The notes under the pieces were generated by a model. It did not search any database, was not told the origin of the DNA, and saw nothing but the letters and a program-made list of their open reading frames with translations. From positions 18,935,808 through 18,999,807 of the forward strand of contig CM038214.1 of NCBI GenBank assembly GCA_021442155.1: DNA of 64,000 bases, written 5' to 3'. The position numbers and the translations under genes were made by a program. Source of the DNA: Cymbidium sinense (lineage: Eukaryota > Streptophyta > Magnoliopsida > Asparagales > Orchidaceae). This document shows positions 35,283 to 48,419 of the stretch, piece after piece (position 1 is the stretch's first letter; every line of letters starts with the position of its first letter).

Positions 35283-37266
35283 TTTAGGTTTTATTTTAAG
35301 GTTTATTTTTTTAGTTTATGTTTTTATTTAGTTTGTACTTTACTTTATTTTAGGTTCATTTTATTTTTATTTTATGTTTAGTTTTCATTTTATTTAGCTT
35401 TCTTATTCGTTTGTTTCTTTTATTTTTTTTTAGTTTTGTTTAAGTTTTATATATTTTATTTTAGTTTATTTCAATTAGTTTATTTTATTTTATTTTTTGC
35501 ATTTAGGTTTAAGTTTTAGTTTAGGTTCATATTTTTATTTTATTTTTTATTTTATTTACATTTTTTATAGGTTTTATTTACTTTACGTTTAGGTTTTTAG
35601 GTTTCTGGGGTTTAGGGTTTAGGGTTTTAAAGTTTAGGATTAGCGTTTAGGGTTTTTATGGTTTAGGGTTTAGTTTTGAGTTGAAGGTTTAGGTTTTTAG
35701 GGTTTAGAGTTTAGGGTTAGGGATAGGGTTTAGAGTTTAGGGTTTAGGGTTTAGGGTTTAGGGTTAGTTTATGGTTTAGGGTTTAGGGTTTAGTTTTAGG
35801 ATTAGGTTTTTTTATTTTGTTTTTATTTTTTCAAATTAAGTAAATAGGTAGGTTTAGGTATATTTATTTTATTTAGTTTATTTTTGATTTATTTTAGTTT
35901 ATTTTATTTTGTATTTCTATTAAGGTATATTTTTATTTTTATTTAGCCTAGTTTATTTATTTTAGGTTTATTTATTTTAGTTTAGGTTTTTTACTTGAGT
36001 TTATTATTTAGTTTTAGGTTAACTTCTTAGTTTAGTTTTAATTTTATTTTATAATTTAGGTTTAGGTTTTATTTTTTTATTTTAAGTTTAGGTTTAGGTT
36101 TTATTTTATTTTTTTTAGGTTTAGGTTTTATGTTTTTATTTTAGGTTTATTTTTAAGTTTTATTTTTTAGTTTAGGTTTAAGTTTATTTTTAGTTTATTT
36201 TATTTTATTTAGTTTAGGTTTTGGTTTAGGTTTTGTTTATCTTATGTTTAGATTTAGGTTTTAGTTATTTTAGTTTAGGTTTAGGTTTATTTTATTTTTA
36301 CTTTAGGTTTTATTTTTATTTATTTTAGGTTATATTTTTAGGTTTATTTTTTAGGTTTTGGTTTTATTTTATTTTATTTTATGTTTATTTTATTTTTATT
36401 TTAGGTTTAGTTTTTTTTTTTTAGTTTTTTATTTTTTAGTTTAGTTTAGGTTTTTATTTATTTTATTTTGATTTAGTTTTTTATTTTTTATTTTATTTTC
36501 TTTTTAGGTTTAGGTTTAGGTTTTAGTTTAGTTTTATTTCATTTTATTATTTCATTTTATTTTTATTTAAATTTATTTATTTATTTATTTTTATTTATTT
36601 CATTTTTAGGGTTTAGGATTTAGGGTTTACGGTTTAAGGTTTTAGGGTTTATTATTTTAGGGTTTAGGGTTTGTGGTTAGGATTTAGAGTTTAGGTTTAA
36701 TGTTTAGGCTTTAGGGTTTAGGGTTTTTAAGATTTAGGGTTAAGGGTTTAGGATTTTAGGGCGCAGGGTTTAGGGTTTGGGGTTTGGGTTTAAGGTTTAG
36801 GGTTTAGGGTTTAGGGTTTGAGGGTTTAGAGTTATTTAGGAGTTTATGATTTAGGTTTGACAATTTAGGGTTGTTTAGTTATTGAGTTATAGGTTTATAA
36901 TTTAGGATTAGCAAGTTTAAGGTTTAAGTTTAAAGTTTAGAATTTAGGTTTAGGGTTTGGGTTTAGGGTTGTTAATTTTAGGTTAGGGTTAAAGTTTAGT
37001 TTAGGAGTTTATTTAGTTTATTTTTTAATTATTTTAGTTTATTTTATTTTATTTAAGTTTATTTTATTACTAGGTTTTAGGTTTTAGGGTTTTCCTCGAT
37101 CCACGATCAGACGATGGTTTTAAGATTAAGTTTAAGTTTAATGTTTTGTTTAAGTATAAGGTTTAGGGTTAATACTTTAGTTTAAGGTTTGAGTTAGGAG
37201 TTTAGTGTTTAGGGTTTAGGGTTTAGTGTTTACTTTTAGGAGTTTAAGTTTTAAGGTTTAGGTATA

Positions 37267-37366
37267 NNNNNNNNNNNNNNNNNNNNNNNNNNNNNNNNNN
37301 NNNNNNNNNNNNNNNNNNNNNNNNNNNNNNNNNNNNNNNNNNNNNNNNNNNNNNNNNNNNNNNNNN
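37267..37366. other. Assembly gap of exactly 100 N
   Basis: One hundred N is the usual placeholder for a gap of unknown size. The strand of the telomere-like repeat switches across it, from TTTAGGG on the left to CCCTAAA on the right. Sequence at the right edge (37,367 onward) aligns in reverse complement with about 34,440-34,545, not with the left edge, so the palindrome centre is not symmetric about the gap. Confidence 0.99.
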
Positions 37367-40300
37367 ATAAAATAAACCAAAAAATAAAACTAAAATAAAA
37401 TAAAAACTAAACGAAAATAAAAATAAAATAAACCTAAAATAAAATAAAATAAAAGCAAAAATAAAAGCCCAAAACCTTAAACCTTATATGATAAACCCTA
37501 AAACCTAAACCTTAAATCCTAAACCTTGAACCCTAAACTCTAACCCCTAAATGCTAAACCTACAACCTTAAACCCTTAACCCTAAACCTTAAACCAACAA
37601 CCCTTAAACCTAAACCCTAAACCTTAAACCCTAAAAAACCCTAAACCTAAACTTAAACCACCAAAACCCTCTAAAACCTAAATACTTAAAACCTAAACTC
37701 CCTAAACCTCAACTTAACCTAAACTACAACTTAAACCTAAAATACACCCTAACTTAAACCCTAATAACTAAACTCTAAATTTAAACCCTAAACTATAAAC
37801 TCCTAAGTAATCCTCAACCTCAAATCTAAACTATAAACTATAAAACCTAAAAACTCCTAAACTCCTAAACCCTAAACTCAACCTAAACTATAAAACCCTA
37901 AACCCTAAACCCTAAACCTTAACACTAAACCTAAACTAGAAAAGCATAAACCCTAAAACCTTAAACCCTAAACCCTAAAATAAAATAAACTAAAATAAAA
38001 TAATAAAATAAAATAAATTAAACTAATTAAAAGTAAATCAATAAACTTAAACCTATATTTACTTAAAACCTAAACCTTAAACCCTAAACCATAAATCCTA
38101 AACCCTAAAACCTAAACTCTAAACCCTAAACCCTAAAACCAAACCCTTAACCCTAATCCCTAAAACATTAAACCCTAAAACCCAAAACCTAATATAATAA
38201 AAACTTAAATACCAAAACCTAAACTAAATAAATTCTAAAAATAAAATAAATATAAAAACATAAACCTAAATAAAATAAAAAAATAAGATGAAATGAAAAC
38301 ATAAATGAAAACCTAAACCTAAACCTGAAAATGATATAAAATAAACTAATAAAAAATAAACAAAATAAATTAAATAAAACCTAAACAAAATTAAAAAATA
38401 AAATAATCCTAAGATTAGAAAACCTAAATAAAATAAGAACTAAATGTAAAATAAAAATAAAATATACCTAAATTAAAATAAAATAAAACCTAAATAAAAG
38501 CCTTAAACCTTAAACCCTAAAACCTAAACCTTAAACCTTAAACCTTAAATCCTAAACCTTAAACCCTAAACTCTAAGCCCTAACCCCTAAACCCTAATCC
38601 CTAAAACCCAAAACCCTAAACCTTTAACCCTAAACCTTAACCCTTCCTAAGCTCTAAATAAATAAAAGTTTAAATCTAAACCCTAAACTATAAACATCCC
38701 TAAACCTCAAACCCTAAACCCTAAACCTAAACCCAAACTAAACCCTAAAACTATAAACCTAAAGTAAACACTAAACTATAAACCTCAACACTAAACTAAC
38801 TTAAACCCTAAACTAAAACTATAAACCTAAAGTTTAAACACTAAACCATAAACCCTCAACACTAAACCCTAACCACTAACCCTAAACCCTAAAAACCCTA
38901 AACCCTAAAGCCTAAACACTAAACCATAAACCCTCAACACTAAACCCTAACCACTAAACCCTAAAACCTTAAACCTTAAACCACCGTCCGATCATGGATC
39001 GGAGGAAAAAATCATAAAACCTTAACCCATAAGCCCTAATAGTAAAAAATAAACTTAAATAAAAATAAAATAAACTAAAATAATTAAAAAATAAACTAGA
39101 TAAACCCCAAACCCAAAATACAAAATCTTAAACCCTAAACCCTAAACCCTAAGCTCTAAAAGTAACCTTAAACCCTAAACCCTAAACCTTAAGAAACCTC
39201 AAACCTTAAACCCTAAAACCTTAAACCCTAAACCTAAAATCCTAAACCCTAAATCATAAATAAACCCTAAACCTTAAACCCTAAACCCTAAACCCTAACC
39301 CTAAACCATAAACCCCAAAACCCTAAACCTTAAAACCCTAAAGCATAAACCCTAAAAACTTAAAAACCTAAACATAAACTAAATAAATTTTAAAAATTAA
39401 AAAACCTTAACCTAAATAAATAAAATAAAAATATAAAATTAAAACCTAAACTAAAACCTAAACATAAACTTAAAATATAATATACTCCTTAAAAATTAAA
39501 TTAAATTAATAAAACTTGAACTAAATTGAAAAATAAATTAAACCTAAGAATAAAAAACCATAAATAAAATAAAACCTAAACCCTAAACCCTAAAACCTAA
39601 ACCCTAAATGCTAAAAACAAACTCTAAATTCTAAACCTTAAACATTAAACTCCAAATAGTAAACCCAAACCCTAAGCAACCCTAAACCCTCAAATCCTAA
39701 ACCCTAAACCTTAAGCCCTAATCCCTAAGCCCTAAACCCTAAACCCTAAATCCTAAATCCTAAACCCTAAACCCTGAACCTTAAAAATGCTAAACCCTAT
39801 ACCATAAACCCTAAACCTTAACCCTTAACCCTAAATCATAAAAGCATAAACCCTAAAACCTTAAAGCCTAAACCTTAAACCCTAAAAATAAAAAATAAAC
39901 CTAAATAAAAATAAAAATATAAAGTAAATTAAAATAATTAAAAAATAAACTAAATAAACATAAACCTACTAGTTTACTTAATTTAAAACCTAAACCTAAA
40001 CCCTAAATCCTAAATCCTTAACCCAAAATCCTAAACCCTAAACCCTAAACCCTAAATCATAAATCCTAAACCCTAAACTTAAACTCAAAAACCCTAAACC
40101 CTAAACTAAACACTAATAAACCCTAAACCTAAACCCTACTAAACCCTAAACTAATAAATATAAACCTAAACTAAAATGATAAACTAATAAAAATAATCTA
40201 AAATAAAATAAATAAAACCTAAAAAAACTAAAAAAATAAAATAATCCTAAGAATAGAAAACCTAAATAAAATAAAAATTGAATGTAAAATATAAATAAAA

Positions 40301-43300
40301 TAAACCTAAAATAGAATAAAATAAAACCTAAATAAAAATCCTACACCTTAAATCCTAAACCCTAAACCTTAAACCCTAAACCTTAAATCCAAAACCTTAA
40401 TCCCTTAACTCTAAGCCTACAACCCTAAACCCTTAACCCTAAAGCCCAAAACCCTAATCCCTAAAACCCAAAACATAAACTTTAACCTCTAAACCTAAAT
40501 CAGAAACCTAAACCCTAAACTAAATTAACCTAAACCCTAAACCCTAAACTTAAATCTTAAACCTAAACCATAAACAACCTAAAGCTCAAAAACCATAAAC
40601 CCTAAACCTAAACCCTAAACCTAAACTCCTTAAGCTAAAACCTAAACCCTAAACCCTAAAGTTTAAACCTAAATCTAAACCCTAAACACTAAACCTAACT
40701 AAACACTAAACCCTAAAAGTAACCTAAAACCTTATTTCTTAAACTTAAACTTTAAATTTAATCTAAACTTTCTAAACTTAAACTTAAACCTTAAACCACC
40801 ATCCGATCATGGATCGGAGGAAAAAAAACCCTAAAACTTTAACTCTTAAACCCTAAAATAAAAAATAAACTTAAACAAAAATAAAATAAACTAAAATAAT
40901 GGAAAAAATAAACTAAATAAAGCACAATCCCTAAACACTAAACTAAACTAAACCCTAAACCCTAAACCCTAAACTCTAAAAGTAACAGTAAACCCTAAAA
41001 CCTAAACACTAAATCCTAAATCAAAAAACCCTAAACCCTAAACGCTAAAACTAACCCTAAACCATAAACTTACAACCCTAAACCTACAATCCTAAACTAT
41101 AAACCTACAACCCTAAACCTTAATGAACCCTAAACTGTCAAACCCTAAATTCTAAACCCTAAATAATCCTAAACCCTCAAACCATAAACCCTAAACCTAA
41201 ACCTAAACCCTAAACCTAAACCTCATCTAAAATCCTAAACCTAAATAACCCTAAAACCTTAAAACTCTCTAAAAAAAAAAACCCTAAATCCTAACCCTAA
41301 ACCCTAAACCCTAAAATCATAAACCCTAAAACCTTAAACCCTAAACCCTAAACCCTAAAAATGAAATAAACAAAAATAAATAAAACAAAATAAATAAATA
41401 AACTTAAACAAAAATAAAATAAAATAATAAAATGAAATAAAATTTAAACCTTAAGATTAAATTAAACCTAAAAATAAAATAAAATAAAAAATTTAAAACT
41501 AAATTAAAATAAAATAAAATAAAAACCTACACTAAATAAAAAATAAAAAATTTAAATAATAAAAACTAAAAAAATAAAAAACTAAAGCTAAAGTAAATAA
41601 AAAAACATAAACCTATGTAAAATAAAAAAATAAAATTAAAAAAAAAGTAAACCAAAACTTAAATTTAAACAAGAAAATAAAATAAATATAAACATAAATT
41701 AAACTAAAAAATAAAATTAACCTAAGAATTAAAAACCAAACTTAAATAAAAACTTAACGTAAAATAAAAATAAAATAAACCTAAAATAAACCTAAAATAA
41801 AATAAAAACAAATTAAAAAATCTAAACCTTAAACCTTTAACCCTAAACCTAAAACCTATAAATCCTAAAATTTAAACCCTAAACCCCAAACCTAAACCCT
41901 AAACCCAAAACCATAAAACCTAAACCTAAACCCTAAAACCTAAACCCTAAACTAATCCCTAAACTCTAAATCCCTATAAAAAACTAAACCCTAAACTACA
42001 ACCTAAACCTAAACTAAAACCTACTATGTTAAACCCTAAACCCTAAACCTAACCCTAAATCTTAAAACCCTATAAACTATAAACCCTAAACTATAAACCC
42101 TAAACCTAAACCCCCCCTAAAACCTAAACCTAAAGTCCTAAATAAATTAAAATTAACCTAAACCCTAAAACCTAAAAACCTAAACCTAAACCCTAAGAAT
42201 AGTAAAACTTGATGGCATGAACATCACAATCAACCACCCCTAGATCTAATTGAGGCTAAGAGAAACAATCAAATGGTGGTATAGGTACTATGGAGGTGGT
42301 TACAATGGTGGTTGCTAGGTAAGAGGAGCCTTAAATAAAATCAAGGATATGATGGTGGATCCCCAAAGAGGTCGGGTGGTTCTAATGGGAACTGAGAAAC
42401 TAAATAACAAACCCTATGGAACTATGTCATCATACTAGAAAATATAAGATTTTGATTTGCTATGTGTGCCTATTTTACTGTTGTCCAAGATAACTTGGTG
42501 TGTTACTTGGTTGATGAAATTGAAAAGAAAAATATTGAATAAATTTGTTTCTAAAACCAAAAAAAACCCCAAATAAAACAATAAACCTAAAACCTAAACC
42601 CTAAACCCTAAACCATAAAAAATCCTAAACCCTAAATAAAACCCTAAACCTTATACCTAAAACACCTAAAACCCTAAGACCTAAACCCTAAACCATAAAC
42701 CCTAAACCCTAAAAAACCTAAACTAAAATAAAAAATAAATAAACCTAAAACTAAAACCATAAATAACTAACCCTAAACCCAAAGAAAAAAGTTAAAACTA
42801 AACTTAAACTAAATAAAACCTAAAAAATAAATAAATAAAACCTAAAAAAAATAAAATAAAATTAAATTAAAACCTAAACTTAAAAAACCTAAACCTAAAC
42901 GTAAAAAAAGTAAAATAAAAAACTAAATTAACTAAAATAAATAAAACCTAAACTAAATTAAAAATTAAAACCTAAAATAAATAAAAAACTAAAAAAATAA
43001 AATAAACCTAAAATAAAAAAAATAAAAAAAATCTAAAAAATAAAACCCTAAACCCTAAACTAAAAAAACTAAACCTAAAATAAAAATAAATAAACTAAAT
43101 CTAAACTAAAATAAATAAAAAATAAAAACCTAAATTTCAACCTAAAATAAACTAAATTAAAAAAAATAAAAAAATAAACCTAAACCTAAACTAAAAATAA
43201 AACCTAAAATAAAATTAAAACTAAACCTAAAAAAATAAATAAAACCTAAGCCTAAACCTAAAAAATAAAACATAAACCCTAAAAAAAAAAAATTAACCTA

Positions 43301-43975
43301 AACCAAATAAACTAAAATAAAAAACCTAAACTAAAATAAAGAAACCAAAATCAATAAACAAAACTAAATTAAATTAAAAACTTAAATAAATAAAATAACT
43401 AAATAAACCTAAACCTACTAATTTAAAAATTTAAAAAATTAAAAAAAAACTATAACTCTAAACCCTAAATCCTAAAATTAACCCTAAACCCTAAACTCCA
43501 AAACCCAAAACCCTAATGCCTAAACCCCAAACTAAACCCTAAAACATACAACCCTAAACCTAAACCTAAACCTAACCCAAACCCCAAACACTAAACCCCA
43601 AACCTTAAACCCTAAAAACCTAAAAACTTAAACCAAAATTAAATAAAATAATGAAATAAAATAAATAAAATTTAAACTTAAATAAATGAAAAAAATAAAA
43701 TAAAAAAACCTAAACTAATACCTAAAACCTAAACCTAAAATAAAATAAAAAAATAAATACTAAACTAAAATAAAATAAATAAAACCAAACAAACCTCAAA
43801 ACTAAACCTAAAATAAAACCAAAATAAATATAAATTAAACCCTAAATAAAATAAACCTAAAATAAAATAAACCCTAAAACCCTAAACCCTAAAACCCATA
43901 ACCCTAAACCCTAAACCCCAAACCCTAAACTAACCCTAAACTAACCCTAAACCCTAAACCCTAAACCCTAAACCT
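37367..43975 (-). repeat. Degenerate telomere-like array, CCCTAAA on + strand
   Basis: Same composition as the left array but in opposite orientation. It is collinear in reverse complement with the left array: 37,367 with 34,545, the GATCATGGATCGGAGG marker at about 38,990 with 32,937, the same marker at about 40,803 with 30,068, the GRP fragment at 42,194-42,553 with 28,215-28,656, and 43,320-43,400 with about 27,250. Near 43,860 the match jumps to 13,105-13,200. Relative to the left it lacks ~1.05 kb between the two markers and about 13.6 kb near its outer end. Confidence 0.93.
42194..42553 (+). pseudogene. GRP retrocopy fragment 6
   Basis: Plus-strand copy of the GRP tail and 3' UTR. It starts at the shared breakpoint (CCCTAAGAAT) and keeps an AACTTGATGGCATGAACATC-type segment (the LDGRNIT region), GGTGGTTACAATGGTGG-like Gly codons, and the GTGTTACTTGGTTGATGAAA UTR word. 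It is about 80 bp shorter than copy 4 through internal deletions. Frameshifts and stops are present. Its opposite orientation to copies 1-5 follows the array's strand switch. Confidence 0.85.
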
Positions 43976-44089
43976 TGAATAAAGATGTCATTAGGAATAG
44001 ATCTAAAGAATGACCTAATCCTAACATAGTTATGGTAGCTAAAGAAAATGTCTTCAAGAGACTTTCCCTAGACTATTAGTGATTTGAAT

Positions 44090-45560
44090 GCCTTAAAACC
44101 TAACCCTAGATCATATTATAATACCATTTATTATAGTATAATGTAACATCATATATTTGAGCATGTAGTGATGGGTTTTTGGATGTTATAAGATGTTTTG
44201 AAATGTTTAAGTATATTTTGGTATTGTGTCCTATAATCTATATTAATATAAATCATAAAAACATTGATTTAATAAATTAGATGAAATTTGTTAAATTTGA
44301 AGTGGGAATTAGGTTGTAGTAAAAGTTGTACTATGCCACTTATTGTCTAAAAGTAAGATTTTATGTTCAAAATAAATATTAAATGTTGTAGCATAATATT
44401 GCATCATATATCATAATATATTATTCTGGACATTTTAAGTTTTTTTAGTATTTTACAATCATGCAGTCGAGCCTACACTAGAATTATTTATAAAAATCTT
44501 GATTTAGACTTTAAAGTGGTGCAATTTGGCCAAATTCATAATAGGTAGAGCATGACATCATAATATATTATTTTAATTTAAAATATGTAAGTGATACAAA
44601 TAAAATATATAGTTTTTATAGTTTAGACAAATTTTATGATTTTTATCTTAAGTAACCCATTGTGATGTGATATGCAATATAATATAATATAATATGTTTT
44701 AATGTATTATAATATAGGATTCCATAACATACTATAGCATTTTGCATTATAAAGATACTATCGGTATTACTACTTATTGTTTAGCATATTTTAGTTTGTT
44801 ATAGTATGATATAGTAGAGTTTGTACTAGCATATAATTCATAAAAATACTTATTTATAGGTGAGATGAGATGATGGCCAAATTTAAGGTAAGCTTTAGGA
44901 AATATCATTGTGCTATGGGTGTGTCATTTAATCAAAAGAATGGAATTTTGCATTAAAAAAATGTTCATGTTCAAACAAATTTTATAATTTTTTTCTTAAA
45001 GTGATTCATTTTAAGGTGTAATTTAAGATAACATATTATATGAATATTATATTAAAATATAATGTACATATAATAATATAACTTCACATATATATGAATG
45101 TGGGGTGTTACTAAATATTATTGTACATTTTAGAATGTTTTTTTTGTTATAATACATTGGGTCAAACTCACAAAAAATGTTAATTTGAACATTAAGATGG
45201 AATAATATGGCCAAATTCATAGCACACACCAAGAAGCAACACCAAAATTATGCTATTTTATACCATTTCTAATAGAAAAATTACAATTTTACATCCAAAA
45301 TCAGCATTATTCACATTTTGAAAAAAATTTTATTTGTTCCTTTTATGTGATTCTAATGAGGTGTAATGTTAGACAATATATTATATTATAGCAATTATAA
45401 TATAACATAATATAATATACTATAATATAGTGTGTTAATTCACTATAATATGTTTTGCATGATATTGTATAGTTAGTTTGAGCTTGCACCATCACCAATC
45501 ATAAAATGTTGATTACAATGTTAAGATGATGTAATTTTAATGAATACATTGTTAGCTTTT
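44090..45560. repeat. AT-rich ~330 bp satellite, inverted copy
   Basis: The five-unit satellite of 11,510-12,990 in reverse complement, with the same unit order. Small differences include a GATGAGATGATGG segment near 44,865-44,877 that is CTCAAAC-like on the left. No coding potential; a 61-codon minus-strand frame at 45,047-45,232 is a chance frame in satellite DNA. Confidence 0.78.
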
Positions 45561-48060
45561 GGTGAAGTATAAAGGTGTGCATAAGAGGAAAAATAAGATT
45601 TGATGAGAATTCCATGTCAAGGACATGGAAGGAGATCCAGGGGATCACACATGCATTACATGACATGTGAGGGGTCTATGTCGAGAATAGAAAAAAATAT
45701 CCGCTGGGGATAAGGTTTGAACTTGATTTATATAATTTGTGGAAGAAAGATTTGCTAGGGATAAGATTCTATAATCCACCAAGGATTAAGATCTAATTGA
45801 CTTTAATTTATTTTTTTTAATTGATTTGGAGGCATATCTACTAGAGATATGGGCTCGAGTTCACTGGGGATCGAGTATATGAACCTTCCACTAGAGAAGG
45901 TGTTGGCTATCTAGGATCAAGATTTGAGTTTGATTTCATAGATTTCTTTGGGGATGTATCCACCGGGGAACAGCTTGGGATTTTGATTGAATTTGCTCCA
46001 CCGGGAGGTTGGTTTTGAATTTGATTTGTTTGCTTGACTTTTTATATATGATTTGGGGCTCCACTAGGGAGAAGCATGTGAATTAACTCCACCGGGAAAA
46101 ATAGATTGGGTTTAATTTTATCGAGTTAATACCATGTTGTGTGATGGATCCACCGTCGACCTTGACCTACCTCAAATTTATAAATCCGAAGGGATAGTCT
46201 ACTGGCTGTGGGGTAGCGCTATCCAACTTAAATGGTTTCCTTTTCAGTGTGCAATGATTATGCTAGGAAGATGGCATAGCACACGTACATCTTCTAATGC
46301 GAGGAACAATTCTTTGGGGTGACTATTGGATGCACAATAAATCAAACGACTAGGGTGACTATTGAGTGAATGCTGATGGGGACTTATGTCAACTCAAAAG
46401 TAATCATAATTAATATTATCTTAAATTTATGTGATTTGATATGGTTTGTTTGGTTTAGTTTGATTTTGAATTGAGGGCATATTCGCTGGGGATGTGAGAT
46501 CGATCAAATTTGATAGATTTAATTTATGGACCATGTCGTGTGTGATGGACTCATTAAGAAGGGGATATATTGCAGTTATCCTATTTTAGAGTTACAAATC
46601 CAAAGGGATAGTCTACTGGCCATGGGGTTGAGCTAGCTAACCTAAGGAGTTGCCTTTTAGTGTGCAACAGTGGTGCTAGGACAAAGGAATAATAGACTTA
46701 CATCTTCTAAATCAAGGAACAATCACTGGTATGACCTATTGGTAGCACCACAAATTGAACCTGACTTAGGGGCGACTACTGAGTGAATGTCAAGGGTGAC
46801 TTATAACAAATCAAGAGTAGTTACGCGATTCCTATTGGAAGTTTTGCTAACACTGCCCTAAAGATAAGAGTGCTTCTTGGGAAAATGTACCGCTAAGGGT
46901 GTCCTCCTAATCCACAAGAGAATATATATTTTGTTTATATGTTTGCATGGAACCTATTGGTGTACGAGGGACCACACTGAGAAGGGGCTATGTCGGCCTT
47001 GACTTATCTCAAATTTACTAGACCAATGGATAATATGCAAATCCACAGGATCGATTCTCCAACCATAGGGGTGGTTACTAGGAAAGGGAAGTGTCCAATC
47101 CGATAGCAACCTGAGTAGTGTCTAAATGAGGTCGCAAAGGATGTGATCCAAATATAGTTCCCATTGGGGAGGTGCTAATAGGGTTGTTATTCTGAGCCCT
47201 AAAAAAGAAAGCCTATAAGTATACAGTGACCAACTCTACGAGAAAGTATAGTAGACTTACATCTATCATGAGTGGTGTATCCTAAGGTGGGAGAACCAAC
47301 CAACCTAAGGTGTATCCGTCAGCATGAGTGGTGTATCTGTCAGCATAGTGAGAACCAACCAACCTAAGGTGCTCATCGGTGTGCAACAATCAATCTAAAA
47401 AGAAAGAATAAAGGCATACAACTTTCTAATCAAAACTGATTATCAGGATACTTTATCATTCTCAGGATAGATGTTATCTGAACTAGAGCGACTACTATGC
47501 GGGTAATCCAGAGGAAGGACTAGACCTAAACTTGAAGTAGTAAGGAGGGATGGAGCCGCTAGGGGACTTATCCTAAATCTCAAATATACTTGACCCATTC
47601 GATTCAAAGGCTAATCCAAGAAGAAAGTATAAGACTCATATCCTCTTAAATGAAGCCAACATAAGGTAGCTTACCACATTGTAAGGCCAAACTAACAAGG
47701 TGCACATCGGTGTTGGGTGGCCAAGTAAAGCATAGCAAACTTATAACCTCCAAAGCAAGAAGATCAGGAGGTGACACACTAGCAGTGGGTAAGCGTTAGC
47801 GACCTAGAAACGACTCTTTGAGTGTCGTTGGGGCATTATCTCAACCCAAAGTTGCACGACAAAATTTATGTGTTTATTTTATATGTTTGTGTGTAGATTG
47901 TATTTTGTCTATGTCGATGGAGGATATGATACTTCTCTGGTTCACCTACCTAAACACATCATGGCAGATTCGCAAACAAGAATACTTTCAACATAGAAGA
48001 GATTGAATTTGAAATAGAATTTTCATTAAGGATTATTATTTTTAAACATAATTTATAATA
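45560..48060 (-). repeat. Minisatellite and noncoding gypsy tail, inverted copy
   Basis: Contains the CCACCGGGGA/TCCACTAGAGA minisatellite (about 45,620-46,140) and the ~390 bp repeat units (about 46,140-47,400), then unique-looking tail sequence up to the integrase end. It mirrors 9,041-11,510. Two 62-codon plus-strand frames (46,134-46,322 and 47,818-48,006) have no family resemblance and are not supported as genes. Confidence 0.65.
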
Positions 48061-48069
48061 TTTCTTTAA

Positions 48070-48405
48070 GTATAGCCCATTTATTGGAAGCATTGGGTGC
48101 TCTCCCTTATGATTAATATGCTAATAAGATCCTCCTTGGTAGGCATTCCCTATGGTGGAAGGGCCTTCCCAAGAGGGTTCAAACTTGCCTCCCGTCTTAC
48201 GAAGGGCAACAATCAGTCTCCTTAGAACTAAAATAAGATTTCTTACTTGAAAAGCTCTAGGAAGGACCAACTTATTATGAGCTTGAATCATTTTAGCTTT
48301 ATACAATTTGAGGTTTTGGCATGCTTGCAGGCGTATCTCCTCTAAACCTTTGAGCTCTTCTAACCGTAACTTGGCATTATGCTCTTTTGTGAACTTTCTA
48401 CCCAC
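48070..48405 (-). pseudogene. Integrase C-terminal domain, right copy
   Basis: An open stretch of 94 codons (48,121-48,405) reads KFTKEHNAKLRLEELKGLEE, then IQAHNKLVLPRAFQVRNLIL, then GGKFEPSWEGPS and NAYQGGSY, the full expected series for the end of a gypsy integrase. Without a start or upstream continuity it is not a gene, but it shows the left copy's breaks are later damage. Confidence 0.85.
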
Positions 48406-48419
48406 AGTTATCCTTAGTG

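Larger units (their letters stand above)
16331..37200 (+). repeat. Higher-order tandem units of ~6-7 kb within the array
   Basis: Non-telomeric markers recur in the same order. GRP copies start at 16,331, 22,149, 28,215 and 35,121 (spacings 5.8, 6.1 and 6.9 kb). A GGCG(T/C)AGGG marker lies at about 23,537, 29,667 and 36,757 (6.1 and 7.1 kb). A CCTTCGATCC or CCTCGATCCA marker lies at about 23,930, 30,068, 32,937 and 37,090. A ~3.2 kb subunit (about 30,250-33,450 versus 33,450-36,600) explains the extra marker. Long stretches such as 19,130-22,600 and 25,490-28,660 are aligned variants of each other. Confidence 0.82.
13105..37266 (+). repeat. Degenerate telomere-like array, TTTAGGG on + strand
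   Basis: About 24 kb consists almost wholly of TTTAGGG, TTTAGG, TTAGGTT, TTTATTTTA and close variants. Perfect heptamers run in short groups (for example 13,105-13,140, 19,770-19,810, 22,030-22,070), and TTTATTTTA/TTTAGG-rich blocks alternate with them. Many 1-2 bp changes show it is not an active terminal telomere. The G-rich strand is the + strand throughout. Five GRP fragments interrupt it. Open frames in it are low-complexity Phe/Leu/Tyr strings without meaning. Confidence 0.95.
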
